From Ophiura sarsii (Eukaryota; Echinodermata; Ophiuroidea; Amphilepidida; Ophiuridae), in NCBI GenBank assembly GCA_035610835.1, contig CM069448.1, positions 34,357,652 to 34,421,651 on the forward strand: a DNA stretch of 64,000 nucleotides, given 5' to 3'. The notes under the pieces were generated by a model. That model was not told the origin of the DNA. It did not search any database and worked only from the letters and a program-made list of their open reading frames with translations. The position numbers were made by a program, and so were the translations under genes. Each line of letters starts with the position of its first letter. The first letter of the stretch is position 1. This document shows, piece by piece, positions 1-10,683 of the stretch.

Positions 1-2645
1 TTTAGGAGATTTCAACTTAGATCAAGCAAAAACATGTAATTTAAGGAAAGTAACACATTTGGCTAATAATTCGCACATGAAACAAATCATTAAAGATTAT
101 ACAAGGATAGCAGAAACTAGTAAAACTAAAATAGATTTAATCTTTGTATCTAAGCCTGAACTTGTAATATCGAGTGGTGTACACAGTTTGGGACTCAGTG
201 ACCACTCATTAACATATGTTGTAAGAAAATGTAATCAACTTAAACTTCCTCCAAAGATTGTAAAATCTAGATGTTTTAAAAACTTCAATGAGCTTGACTT
301 TATTGATACTATAAATAATATTGATTGGGATAAAATTTGCTCTATTGATAATGTTAATGACGCACTTCATCAATGGCAAATTCTATTCACTGAAGCATGT
401 GATAAGCATGCACCTTTTAAAGAGAAAAAAATTAAAGGTTGTCTACCTGAATGGATGAATGGGGACTTCATAAGACTAAGTAAAGATAGGGACTATTATT
501 TTGCTAAGGCACATAAGACAAATAATCAAGAAGATTGGAATAAAGCTAAATCACTCAGAAATAAAGTAAACAATATGAGGTTTTACCTGAAAAAGAACTA
601 TTGTAATGAAGCTGTAGTTAATAATATGCATGATAGTAAAAATCTTTGGAAAACAATTAAGAAAATTGTACCTAGCAAAACTGTAAGTGTACCAACATCA
701 ATTTCCAACAAAGATGGCAAATGTTCAGAAAATAGTAAAGTTATGGCAGATGAATTTAATAAGTACTTTACATCTATTGGTAATAAACTTGGTAGTAAAT
801 TTAATGAACATAATCATGTTGAATGTCCTTGTAATAGTGTATGCTCTAGTCACAACTGTATTATGGAAAATAAGTTTAATTTTAGTACAATATCAGCTGA
901 GTTTGTTTTAAAACAAATATGTAATATGAATAATAGTAAATCACCAGGATTAGATCAATTCAATGTCAGGTTGTTGAAATTGGCTGGACCCATCATTTCA
1001 AATTGCCTTTCTCATATCTGCAACCTGTCCCTGAATGAATCTACTTTCCCTGATGAATGGAAGAAAGCTAAGGTAACACCAATATTTAAATCTGGTGATA
1101 AAACAGATGTAGGTAATTATAGACCCATCTCAGTGTTGCCAATTATCTCTAAAATTATTGAAAGGGCTGTTCATGATCAACTATATGTCTATTTAACTAA
1201 CGCAGGCTTATTATCTAATGCTCAATCTGGTTTTCGACCCAACCATTCCACTTCAACAACTTTACTTGATGTTCAAGATTATATTTTGAAAAATATGGAT
1301 AATGGGTATGTTACTGGTGTTATATTTATTGACTTAAAAAAAGCCTTTGACACTGTAAACCATGACATTCTTCTTAGGAAACTTAAAAATTATGGTATTG
1401 ATAGTAGCGAACTTTTATGGTTTAAGTCATATCTAAGCAACAGGTTCCAGACTGTCAATGTAAATTCAACCTTGTCTGATTTTCAACCTATCAACATAGG
1501 AATTCCTCAAGGTTCTATATTAGGACCTTTACTTTTCATCATGTTTGTAAATTGTTTACCAAATGCTGTAGATAAATGTAAGACAGTAATGTATGCTGAT
1601 GATACTTCATTAATGTGTAAAGCTAAAAATATTGTTGATCTCCAAAATCAATTAGAATCATGTTTAAGCACAGTAGCTAATTGGTTCAAAGCAAACAAGC
1701 TTACCCTGAATGTTGATAAGACTAAATTCATGATATTTGGTAGTAATAAGATGCGTGAGAGGTTTCAAGATGTACAATTAACCTACAATAATAACATCAT
1801 TGAAAAGGTAGATGAATTTAAATACTTGGGCGTAAAATTAGATAGCAATTTGTCTTGGTCAGCTCATGTTGATTATATGTGTAAGAATGTCTCTAAAAGA
1901 ACAGGTATTATCAAACGTATGAAACATTTTCTTCCAAATCAAACTATTGTAATGTTATCAAATGCTCTTGTTATTCCTCACTTTGATTATGGAAGCACAG
2001 TTTGGTCAAACTTTTCTGCCGAATGTCATAGAAAATTACAAGTTCTTCATAATAATTTAGCCAGGATAATACTTTCAGCTGATATAAGAACACCAACAAA
2101 TGATTTAATGGATGCACTTCAATGGGTTAAACTTGATAAAAGATGGCATAATCACCTTTTACTAATTGTGTATAAATGTTTAAGAAATATAAGTCCATCA
2201 TACTTATCGATGCAGTTTGAATTTGTTCATAATAACCATTATCATGTAACAAGAAATCACACAAGTAATACTTTGGTTGTACCGAAATTTAAGTCGAACT
2301 CAGGTATGCGAACGTTTCATGTTAGGGCAGCATATGCCTGGAACAACTTGCCATCAACAATCAGAACCGAACTTGAGAATATGTCAGTGCAACAATTTAA
2401 AACAAAGATCCATGGAATTTAAATTTTGTGTTCTAAAGTATATTACAATTCTGCATTTCCTTGCTGAATTTATCTGATGGTTCTGTATATATTTATGTAA
2501 ATAGTTGTTATATTCCATGTATATATATTGTAAATAATTATGTATTTTTCTCTGTGAAATGAGGGCCTGCTTGGAAAGCAGTGCTTGACACTGAAGCTGT
2601 TTACCCTCAATAAAGAAAGATTAAATAAATAAATAAATAAATAAA
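1..2645 (+). mobile_element. CR1/L2-like non-LTR retrotransposon (LINE), 3' portion
   Basis: The window opens inside a LINE. Seen: an open frame with endonuclease and reverse-transcriptase motifs, about 190 bp of 3' UTR, an AATAAA at 2610, and a terminal run of AAAT repeats (about 2620-2645) that marks the 3' end of the copy. Short tandem tails of this type are known for the Jockey/CR1/L2 group rather than long poly-A. The absence of stop codons or frameshifts suggests a young copy. The 5' end and any ORF1 lie outside the window. Confidence 0.93.
2..2422 (+). CDS. LINE ORF2: apurinic-type endonuclease plus reverse transcriptase (5' partial)
   Basis: The frame is open from base 2, so the protein is truncated by the window and not by mutation; 806 residues are visible. 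The first residues give LGDFNLD, the GDFN motif of the APE-type endonuclease, and SDH at 197-205 is its last catalytic motif. The reverse transcriptase follows: SPGLDQ near 940, NYRPIS near 1115, the first catalytic Asp in FIDLKKAFD near 1325, GIPQGSILGPLLF near 1498 and YADD at 1592-1603. The C-terminal part holds an AYAWNNLPS-type motif found near the end of CR1/L2 proteins. The enzyme nicks target DNA and primes reverse transcription of its own RNA. All core residues are present. The clade within the Jockey superfamily is inferred from general appearance. Confidence 0.93.
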   Translation, partial: LGDFNLDQAKTCNLRKVTHLANNSHMKQIIKDYTRIAETSKTKIDLIFVSKPELVISSGVHSLGLSDHSLTYVVRKCNQLKLPPKIVKSRCFKNFNELDFIDTINNIDWDKICSIDNVNDALHQWQILFTEACDKHAPFKEKKIKGCLPEWMNGDFIRLSKDRDYYFAKAHKTNNQEDWNKAKSLRNKVNNMRFYLKKNYCNEAVVNNMHDSKNLWKTIKKIVPSKTVSVPTSISNKDGKCSENSKVMADEFNKYFTSIGNKLGSKFNEHNHVECPCNSVCSSHNCIMENKFNFSTISAEFVLKQICNMNNSKSPGLDQFNVRLLKLAGPIISNCLSHICNLSLNESTFPDEWKKAKVTPIFKSGDKTDVGNYRPISVLPIISKIIERAVHDQLYVYLTNAGLLSNAQSGFRPNHSTSTTLLDVQDYILKNMDNGYVTGVIFIDLKKAFDTVNHDILLRKLKNYGIDSSELLWFKSYLSNRFQTVNVNSTLSDFQPINIGIPQGSILGPLLFIMFVNCLPNAVDKCKTVMYADDTSLMCKAKNIVDLQNQLESCLSTVANWFKANKLTLNVDKTKFMIFGSNKMRERFQDVQLTYNNNIIEKVDEFKYLGVKLDSNLSWSAHVDYMCKNVSKRTGIIKRMKHFLPNQTIVMLSNALVIPHFDYGSTVWSNFSAECHRKLQVLHNNLARIILSADIRTPTNDLMDALQWVKLDKRWHNHLLLIVYKCLRNISPSYLSMQFEFVHNNHYHVTRNHTSNTLVVPKFKSNSGMRTFHVRAAYAWNNLPSTIRTELENMSVQQFKTKIHGI

Positions 2646-3079
2646 TATAAAACTCTGTGTTAGACCACTAAATTGCGAAATTGGACCTTGTAGAGTGATT
2701 TTTTCTGAAAGATGATCACATTTTCTCACCAAAAAGTGAAAAAAATAGGTAGGTGAACCTGCTCGATTTTTCAAAATACGCCCATGGAGTTGACTACCTC
2801 TCTGACGAGCTTGGAAATGCCGCCGTAATCGTCAATGTTTCCAGTAAAAAACACAAATTTGAGAGATCTCTCAAAATTTATCTAGATGATATTCACAGTT
2901 TATAGTCAGGGTGCATGTAGGTGATGTCCCATTAATCATAATTAATCAAAAATCATAGGCATTTACGCAATTGTATTACCGTCAAGTTTTTTTAATTGAG
3001 GATTTTGCCATTCATATTTTCCGATTCTAGCTTTAAACACCGCCCTTAAGGTTAGGGGATACACCATTTAGTGTAGTGC
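2646..3079. other. non-coding, nothing recognised
   Basis: AT-rich spacer between the LINE tail and the next repeat. No long frame, RNA gene or repeat was recognised. Confidence 0.5.
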
Positions 3080-3575
3080 ACCCTATATTAGTGTTTTAAT
3101 AGTATAATCAAGCAATTTTGGGCATTACTCAAAAATAATGTTGTTAGTGTTAGCTTGTCCCATATAAATTTGGTCACAAAAGTGTATTTTTGTGATTTTC
3201 TCAACCCAAAAAAACAATTTTGGTCAAAATTGACGCCAAAAATGGATTCTCTGACCCAAATCCCTTCCAAAAATGTGTACTTTTATATGCATTTGATTAA
3301 TTTGATTAATAGTTTAATAATAATAATAATAAAAGGGTATTTATAATGCGCCTCACGTTGTGAACACAACCCCGAGGCGCATAACATACATGTATGAAAA
3401 AATATAAGAACATAATAAGGAAGCTATACAAATACAACAACAACAACATATCATACAAATATAAATAAGTAAATGATTAAAAACCACAGTACATTAACAC
3501 AATGAAAATATAATGTACATGTACAATACAATAATAATTACAGCGTTCACAAAATTCAAAAAATTACTTCCTTGA
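3080..3575 (+). mobile_element. half copy of the 15.4-16.5 kb palindromic element, interrupted
   Basis: The stretch matches, in order, the right arm of the palindromic element at 15411-16496: a TTAGTG region, TACTCAAAA..AATGTTGTTAG, GTGATTTTCTCAA, TTTTGGTCAAAATTGA, GGATTCTCTGA, TTTTATATGCATTTGATTAA, and finally ATTACAGC.TTCACAAAATTC with ACTTCCTT at 3538-3573. The last two blocks are separated by an inserted LINE tail (3312-3537). Only one arm is visible, so this is a solo or decayed copy. Confidence 0.65.
3312..3537 (-). mobile_element. 3'-tail fragment of an L2/CR1-like LINE
   Basis: On the minus strand this reads as a 3' UTR with a GCGCCTCGG...GAGGCGC hairpin followed by a (TTA)n tail (3312-3331 on +). 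The same architecture, a GCGC-ended stem-loop followed by (TTA)n, ends the LINE fragment at 5706-6049. No coding sequence remains. Confidence 0.5.
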
Positions 3576-3716
3576 GGGGGGGGGGGGGGGGGGGGAGGGG
3601 GGGGGCTGTCAACCCTCACAACAAGACATTTATCAAGCACTGTAACTTTTTAACTAGTAATATGATGTATTTAGTATACATTTTTGACCAAAGAAAAAAT
3701 TTCGGGGGGGGGGGGG
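3576..3716. repeat. two poly-G runs
   Basis: G runs at 3576-3606 (broken by one A) and 3704-3716. They sit in the recurrent poly-G followed by CGCGC context seen elsewhere in the window (TTCGCGCACAAAATG lies just downstream). Confidence 0.9.
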
Positions 3717-4094
3717 TAAGAGAACATTTGTTGGTTCGCGCACAAAATGTAAAAAGTCTGAAAATGTAAGTTAAATGTATGTAAATTAGTTCAAATGTTC
3801 GATGATTTCAAACCTCGTGATATCAATGTATTTTTACAATTTAATGTTTCGAATAACACATTACATCAATTTATAGAAATTGCGTGTGGTACAAATTATG
3901 TACATGTATGCAGCTTCAATTTTCTTCAGTGGGCATTCTGTTAAGAAAACAAACTCCCTTGTAGTAGAAAATAAGTTGAAAATGGATGCCCCTACCCCGA
4001 GAACCAACATGCAAAATGAACATATATATTTAGATAATATTTGTGTACATATTTTATCAAAGTCACATCATAGTTTATGTACCAAACTTTTTTT

Positions 4095-4206
4095 AGACAG
4101 TAGATTTCATGCCGAATTACATTTCTGATAATAAATCATGAATATTTTCTGAGCTACAGGGCGATACGATTCATAATTACTTCAAAATCATAAGTAAAAT
4201 AAAGAC
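4095..4206 (+). mobile_element. half copy of the 382-bp TTAA element (family at 37951)
   Basis: Shares the core GGGCGATACGATTC, AATTACTTCAAAATCAT and flanking ATTTCTGAT..TAAATC words with the palindromic element at 37951-38332. Only one arm is present, and it runs directly into a tRNA-like sequence, so the junction may be a chimeric insertion. Confidence 0.6.
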
Positions 4207-4214
4207 AAAAAAGG

Positions 4215-4290
4215 TGACTCCAGTGAGATTCGAACTCACGCGCAAAAGTTTTTATTAGACCACCGCCTTAGACCACTCGGCCACAGTGAC
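4215..4290 (-). pseudogene. tRNA-like sequence, type II (Leu/Ser-like), degenerate
   Basis: The minus strand carries TGGCCGAGTGGTCTAAGGC, a canonical A box of Leu/Ser tRNAs, and GAGTTCGAATCTC, a perfect T arm with B box. Anticodon-loop geometry puts AAT at 34-36, wrong for a type II tRNA, and the anticodon stem pairs poorly. The acceptor has five of seven plausible pairs, including two wobbles. This is therefore a tRNA pseudogene or the head of a tRNA-derived SINE; the intact A and B boxes could still bind TFIIIC. Confidence 0.6.
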
Positions 4291-4299
4291 AGTTCCCGA

Positions 4300-5360
4300 T
4301 TACAGTGGCAGAGAATTAACCAATACCAAATACTTATTTGAATGTCGTTATTTCCCAATGACCATAAAATCTGTCCGAGCCGGGGATAGAATATTTTGAA
4401 ACAACGTGTTATTGCACAAAGGCAACTGATTTTTCTTAATCCTTACAGTTGTAAATTTGGGCTGATTTCCATTAACATCCATAAAGGTCCCTTCCTGGTC
4501 AATCAATTGCACGAGAACATTATTATATATTATCCCAAAGCTCGCGGTAAACCAGACATTATGCAATTCAAATGTTAATCAGTAAATCAAACAGAAAAGT
4601 TAATGCCCGGAGTTAATGTCTACTTCACAGAATTATAATCCCTAAATCGATAGCGCTGTCAGACATCAATGACTTATTTCAATACTACATGCAGTATTCG
4701 TAACATTATCTCAATCAATAACATTGAATAGAGACTGGCCTTGCGTTACATTGCATCACGGTGTATTTTGATGAGCACCGACGACTCGGGTAGAAAGTGA
4801 ATCAAAAGAAATCAATCATGGGTCATTCATCGATATTACAGACCATTCAGTTTATTCTTGGGATTGACGCGGGATATTTGAAAGGAGAGTAAACTCACAT
4901 GATTATGAAATAGGCTTTTTACTTCTGGTAGTTTTGGTGAACAAAGTTTAATAATTCTAATATCACTACATTAGACGTTGTATTACCTGGATTGTTTTCA
5001 AATGAGAATAAAATATAACTTGAGTATATAAGGAAGTACGGAATTCTAAAAATAAATATGATATGAACGTAATTCATTGAGAAAATAAGCTTTGAATCTT
5101 ACCCGTACTTGTTTCATAGACTTTAAAACATCTTACCATCATGGAATAATAATTCCGTAATTGCTATTCCAATATTTTATCTAACACTCCTATAGATAGT
5201 GATATCTGATGGGCTATTTCTCTAATATTTCAACATTTTGGAACATAATGATCATTTAAATATAGCGACGATAGACTGCATCCCCTGTTATTATACTTAA
5301 ATATTAAAATGAAGCAGACGAAGCAACGCCCTATAGCGTCACTAGGCGGCGTTGATATTG
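4300..5360. other. non-coding, nothing recognised
   Basis: AT-rich DNA without long frames or recognised repeats. The open frames here are short and lack motifs. Confidence 0.45.
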
Positions 5361-5364
5361 CAGT

Positions 5365-5697
5365 TTATATCCAGGAGGCGTGACCACAGTACCTTTCCGG
5401 TTCATGATTATTCACAAACACACAGTTTGAACGTCGAAGAGGGCGCTCGTAATAATGTCCAATTTGTACCTTGTGTAAGGCTTGTGATAAAGGCATTTTC
5501 CAAGTATATCCAAACATACAACGTGCGTATAATTCTTTGTTATCGGTGATGTATTTTACACAAATATTACAGTATTTAAAACTGTCTTTGACATGCAATA
5601 GGCTTCTTGACTTGAGCATGAGCATTTCTTTGGTAATACACTCTATTCGAGATTGTACATAGAGCTCAAAATTGGTACCACCTGTTACATCTAACTG
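5365..5697 (-). CDS. possible secreted-peptide-like exon, unrecognised (low confidence)
   Basis: A minus-strand frame of about 110 residues contains six spaced cysteines (ECITKEM, KYCNICVKY, ARCMFGY, RSNCVF, RYCGH). A consensus-like acceptor (GGAGTCAG) lies at 5698-5700 on the minus side. Read further upstream, the frame enters the neighbouring LINE's (TTA)n tail and produces MRSISMV followed by eight leucines, which looks like a signal peptide but is microsatellite. It could be the last exon of a small secreted protein, or a chance frame. I do not recognise the family, and no partner exon was found. Confidence 0.22.
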   Translation of the reverse strand, partial: QLDVTGGTNFELYVQSRIECITKEMLMLKSRSLLHVKDSFKYCNICVKYITDNKELYARCMFGYTWKMPLSQALHKVQIGHYYERPLRRSNCVFVNNHEPERYCGHASWI

Positions 5698-5705
5698 ACT
5701 CCAAT

Positions 5706-6049
5706 ACAATAATAATAATAATAATAATAAAACCATGCTTATTGAGCGCATAACACAATTAAGTCCCTATGCGCTATAACAAATAAAACAGAAACGCAAA
5801 TATACAAAACTATACATGTAGTAGTAACAAAAGACATGACAAAAAGGAAAATCATGCATTAACATTAAATAGGTAAGTTTTTAGCGATGATTTGAACTGT
5901 TCAAGAGTTTTGGCTGATTTAACATGATATGGTAATTGATTCCAAAGTTCAGCAGAAGCATCTTGAAAAGAACGGCGTCCATATGATGTCGAAGGTGAAG
6001 AAACATGAGCAAGAAGATACTGTGAGCGAGAACGGAGTGGTCGGATCAA
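5706..6049 (-). pseudogene. 5'-truncated CR1/L2-like LINE: last 65 codons, 3' UTR and tail
   Basis: The minus frame 5852-6049 encodes SYGRRSFQDASAELWNQLP and TLEQFKSSLKTYLFNV, the hallmark C-terminus of L2/CR1 reverse-transcriptase proteins (S.YG.RSF..A...LWN.LP...F K..LKTYLF), ending in a stop. The short 3' UTR carries a TATGCGC stem-loop and ends in a (TTA)n tail at 5706-5731. Extreme 5' truncation is normal for LINE copies. It belongs to a different family from the LINE at 1-2645. Confidence 0.85.
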
Positions 6050-6366
6050 TACGACTAAAGATTATGCTAAATTCGTTTATATCAATTTTTAAATCAGTTA
6101 AATCCAAGTGTGTACCACCTATAGTATTTCATGGTTTGCTAACTTCAAGGAGGTTGAATATTACGTCATGGGTACTAATCACCAGACCAACATTATATAT
6201 AGTCTCTTGCAAAGTTTAGCGATGTCAAAATTAGTATAACAGACACCTTCATGTTATTACTAGATCAATTGTACAATTTTGATTATATAACTTACAAATT
6301 ATCATCTTTATTTATTTGTACTGATTTGTACCGTTACCATGGTTACGGTGTATCAACATGTATGAA

Positions 6367-6513
6367 AGATAAAACACTCATAGCAGACCATCAGCAATAA
6401 TAATGGTCGCCGGCGCGCCACTTTTGCAGCGCTCGGGCCTGCGGCCTCGCCTGCAAAAGAGGCTTGCCGGGCGCCCATTATTATTGCTGATGGTCTACTA
6501 CTCGTCCTTTATC
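6367..6513. repeat. nested palindrome (small MITE-like element)
   Basis: Arms of about 40 bp (6367-6406 and 6475-6513) share AGACCATCAGCAATAATAAT in opposite orientation. The GC-rich centre is itself inverted (CTTTTGCAG ... CTGCAAAAG), with GGCCTGCGGCC in the middle. No coding capacity. Confidence 0.75.
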
Positions 6514-7454
6514 TAATACATCAAACTACCCATGTCATACAATGCATCAAATTAGTGGACTATGAAACACACGGTTACGGTCATTGTCAGATCGAACGAC
6601 TGGTCGCGTACAAGTTGGATTGAAGTTAACTGCAGCGATATGGGCATGACGACCTGATTCGACCTGTCCCGATTATTGACAAGTTGCGTGCCGGCGGTTG
6701 CCGCTTTCTTAATTGCATTTGTTTGAATAGCAAATGACATAAATTACCGTATCGGGAACGGCCTGGATTGTAATGTGATCAGCATAAGACCCCCACTTGT
6801 AGCATGTTTCAGTTCCTCAAGCTCGCCCCCACCCCCATTTCACCATAAATTCTCAAAAATCTTCAGAATTCTGTTTTTCAAAACCAACCAATTTGGCATT
6901 TTACCAGTGTCCAAGCCCCCAGGTTTTGGCGCTTTGCGCCACCCACATTATAATGAAAGTTGAGTCCCCCTCCCCTCTGTATAGGATATGCATGGCGAGT
7001 CATATGCAGATAACAATCACAATGCACAAAGGGATATGGAAGAAAATGACAGGAAAATATCAAATGACTTTTCATGTACACTTATTAATATTAATTTAGA
7101 ATATTTAAATATTTAAACTTTAATAAGGGCCCAGGAACCTTTAATATGATTATACTAAAGGTCTTAATGGTTCAAAAAGTGCTTTGTTTTAACTTTATTT
7201 TGTCAAATCTTGATACATGGCTGGGACCCAAAGTACAATATCTACATATGAAATATGTATTTTCATGAAAAAGTCCCATGTCACACATATTTCTATTAAA
7301 CAAACTATAATCTACATTCTAAAAAAATTGTTGTAATCTGAAAATGTATCACTTGAATTACTGTCATTATTCTAGCCTTTTAGATCTTAGTATAGTACCT
7401 TCTTACCACAATTATAACTGACAATTAGATTGTTTTAGAATCTCTAGAAAGTAG

Positions 7455-7945
7455 TTAAGGGATCACGTCAAAACTCGACCGCCAGGCAACCACCGGTTAC
7501 GGCCGGTTCCGCCCGGTTCTCACAAAACGTGTCGTCTGTTATAATATACACACATAATGAGGTCAAATAGTTACACTCTGGTGAACACGACCGGTTGATA
7601 GTGCCTCGTCACACGCGTGAGCAATCAAATCTTGTAAGTAATGGGCTCTCAAGTTTCAGTTGACAACCAGTACAATACAGCTATTGATTTTCGCTGGGGT
7701 TGGCTTTTTCAATCTTTTTATAGCTCAATTAACTTTTTAAAATCAATACCGAAAGACTATGAATGGTTTTTTTTTATAGAATGATTATAGAGAGAGCTAT
7801 TATGACCGCAAAGTAACAACCGCGGTTGTTCAGTGTTACATGCGTGAATATTCATGTACCAGTAAAACATTTGACCTGAAAAAACCGGGCGGAACCGAAC
7901 GTAACCGGCGGTCAACGGGCGGTCGAGTTTTGATGTCTTCCCTAA
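7455..7945. mobile_element. inverted-repeat element, 491 bp, with 60-bp-class terminal repeats
   Basis: The left end TTAAGGGATCACGTCAAAAC and the reverse complement of the right end, TTAGGGAAGACATCAAAAC, align and continue through CTCGACCGCC and GGTTCCGCCCGGTT for about 60 bp. The flank is TTAA on the left and a decayed TTAG on the right. It encodes no protein and lies 170 bp upstream of the first visible CCP exon. Likely a non-autonomous DNA transposon. Confidence 0.75.
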
Positions 7946-8114
7946 CATTTTGCCGTTTTGTAGGCAATCAACATGATCAAGATGTACACATTATGTGCTA
8001 TGTGGCCACTCGAACCAACAATCTCTACATTTAAACTGCACCACAGGGTCTATAACGACACACTCTCTGTTCTTCATATCAATTCTGTAACTCTGTATTT
8101 TTTATTACCTTTAG

Positions 8115-8321
8115 TATGTCCTCGCCCGTCAACCAGTACAGACGTATTGCAGTTTATAAATGACGAAATCAATCTTGGACAAGATACCAGGCAAGAGTTT
8201 CCTGTAGGTACATTCATCATATCAAGATGCATTGATCCGGGGAAAAAGAGTTTGGTACCAGCAGACAGCGTAACAAGAGAATGTACTAATAGAGGGTGGA
8301 CAGGCCAACAACCAACGTGTG
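8115..8321 (+). CDS. CCP (sushi) exon 1 of a CCP-Ig-Kazal mosaic protein
   Basis: First recognisable exon of an extracellular mosaic gene that continues at 10684, 12815, 14450, 14975 and 20946. The acceptor TTACCTTTAG lies before 8115 and the donor GTAAGTG after 8321. The 207-bp exon is phase 1-1, the standard shuffling phase for CCP modules. The module has the four CCP cysteines (CPRP, SRCIDPG, RECTNRG, PTCG) and the conserved Trp in GWTGQQP. CCP domains bind complement fragments and other extracellular ligands; a complement-related role is inferred from module content only. Exons with a signal peptide must lie further upstream and were not identified. Confidence 0.85.
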
Positions 8322-8473
8322 GTAAGTGTTAACCCCTGGAGGACGGGTACCGGAATCCTTAGATATTGATATCGAAGTTTGTTTATGATATTACTCAAAT
8401 AAAAATTCCTTTAAAAGGAAAGGGGCGCTCAAATGAATAATAACAGTATAGCCTAGAAGCAGGGACGTGTTAA

Positions 8474-8884
8474 AGGAAGGGTCCCGCAAGCACAACATTG
8501 AGCATTATTTGTTAGACAAATAATTATTGAGCGGAAATTACGTAATTATATAGAACAAAACACCATACTAGTCACAAAAATGAATAAAAACTGCCATCAC
8601 TCAACATGCCATTTTAAAAATTCGCGGCGATCGAAAGTCCCGGTGTCGATGACGTCATGGGTATCGGTGCTCAAATTTGCGCATGTGCATTGTACAACTA
8701 TGAAATCATCGACACTGGGATTTTCGATTGCCGCGAATTTTAAAAAGTGCATGTTGAGAGATTGCGGTTTTTATTTGTGTTTGTCACAAGTGTGGTGTTT
8801 TGTTCTATATAATAACACAAGTTGGGCTCTATAGTTATTTTTCTAACATATAATGCACACTTTTATGCTTGCGGGACACCTCCT
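8474..8884. mobile_element. palindromic MITE with TTAA target duplication, 411 bp
   Basis: TTAA at 8470-8473 and 8885-8888 flanks an element whose arms read AGGAAGGGTCCCGCAAGCA and, inverted, AGGAGGTGTCCCGCAAGCAT. Homology extends inward to TTCGCGGCGATCGAAAGTCC / GGATTTTCGATTGCCGCGAA near the centre, so the whole element can fold on itself. No coding capacity. A half copy lies at 11353. Confidence 0.85.
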
Positions 8885-8889
8885 TTAAA

Positions 8890-10683
8890 TAGAAAGGAGA
8901 GTGCACGAAGAGACAATCTATTGTCCGCACGTGCGTTATGCCCATTAGTGATTAGTTATCAATGCCGGGATTAGCATTAAGTTAATCCGTTAGATGATGA
9001 TCGATCGCCGAGACTCGAACCAAATGGACATTTTACTGACCCACAAGACATTGCTTCAGCGACACCTACATCAAAACCTAGTGCCGCACACATTAATGTT
9101 ATCCACAGACAGAAGTACTTCCGGTACTTTTTTCCGAAATTGTCACACATTTTTTACAACTTGGGCCTTAAAAAAAACATGCAATAGATGCGGAAAATAG
9201 TCTACTTAAATTTGCTTTATGTTATAATGTCCGCACTTATCCGCGTAAAAATATGATAACAGTATGAAAAATAAGTGTTTTATACTCATAAATTTTGGGG
9301 AATTGCCGAAAATGTCGTAACTTTCGCTATAATCGTCCAATTTTGATCGCGTTTTTGCTGTCATAACTCGTAACTTCGCAAAGGAATTAGATACTGGCGA
9401 AATTTATTTACTGGCCGGAATTACGTCACGAAGAAATGTTCTCGGACATGTTTCTCCGCTAAAGGTCACAACCGGTCGTTTTCAAAACAGGTCCCTAGTA
9501 CGATCAAGTAGAGTGATGCGCGGTCGACTGTGACAGAAACTCGTAACGCAGGCTTCTAATGAATAGGATGCTTGGAGTGGTAGGGCCTTTCATGGTAACT
9601 GACTGGTACAAAGGCGTAATCTGATAAGTGGTACTTGAGAGGGTACTAGAATTGGATTTAAAATGTCGTGCACACTCCTTTCTATTTAACACCTCCCTGC
9701 TTGAAGGGTATACCGGTGGGGGGGGGGGGGGGGGCGATGTTCGTTACCGTAAACAACATTTGACGGAGTAAAGCATTGTACAGCAATACATTTATACAGT
9801 GAGTGTGTACGGTTAATAAATTCGCTACCGGCGAGGGGGTCAAGGCCCAAGGGTGTTGGTCAGAGTGACCGAGACCAGGTAAGGTTTTGGTGATTATTGA
9901 AAAAAAACCCGCTTCAATCTTTAGTCTATGAGAGTAAATTATTCCAGACCGACCAAATTTCTGCTAAATCTTAGGTCGGGAAGTTAAAAAATAGCAACAG
10001 GAATCTTGTGATGAAACCATGAAACCACTAATATTTCACCTTAAACACAACTCTGCGCTACATCCTTTTGATCCTTTGGATTTATTCAGATGTTTTTATT
10101 CTCTGAATGTTTAATCAATGCTAAAAGTGGTAATTTATATGCACATTAATCCTGTTTACTCCACACAACATAAATAAACTTAATACACGTCATCAAAGCA
10201 TGTTTTCATGTTTTCTTGGGTCAACGTTGAAGATGTATATCAATCATGTTAGCTTTAAAATGTATCTTTGATGTGTAACGATCTGCATGTTGCAAATAGA
10301 ACAAACAAGTTATCCATTTAATTCTGCAACCTCTAAAATTATACTGACGAAAGCTGAACAATTTCAAAGTAGTCGGGCAACTTATCCGTCAAAAACCTCA
10401 AACTATGTCATGAATACCCATCGTAATACATTTAATACATGCCATGAGCCTTTTAACGCGTGACCTGTCTGTAAACAGGATTTGTACCCACATTCATTTG
10501 CAAGTTATGCCTGATTTTGAATCGTGTTTGGTCTTTGACTGTGAGCTTTAGATGATCAGGGTTCACCTCTTGAAAATTTGATACAGAGTTCAATTTAATA
10601 GTACCCCTCGTGTGACTCGTATGAAAAAACACCTACAGCTTCTCCCACCTTAACGTGTGTCGTACCATTGTATTTCATTCCAG
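8890..10683. other. intron, nothing recognised except a poly-G run
   Basis: Intron between the CCP exon at 8115 and the Ig exon at 10684. A run of 17 G occupies 9718-9734. No exon-like frame with splice sites was found. Confidence 0.5.

Noticed and set aside
7973..8114. In-frame extension upstream of the first CCP exon as a start exon
   Set aside because: A strong acceptor (TTACCTTTAG) precedes the first cysteine of the module and the upstream peptide is not a signal peptide; the extension is intronic.
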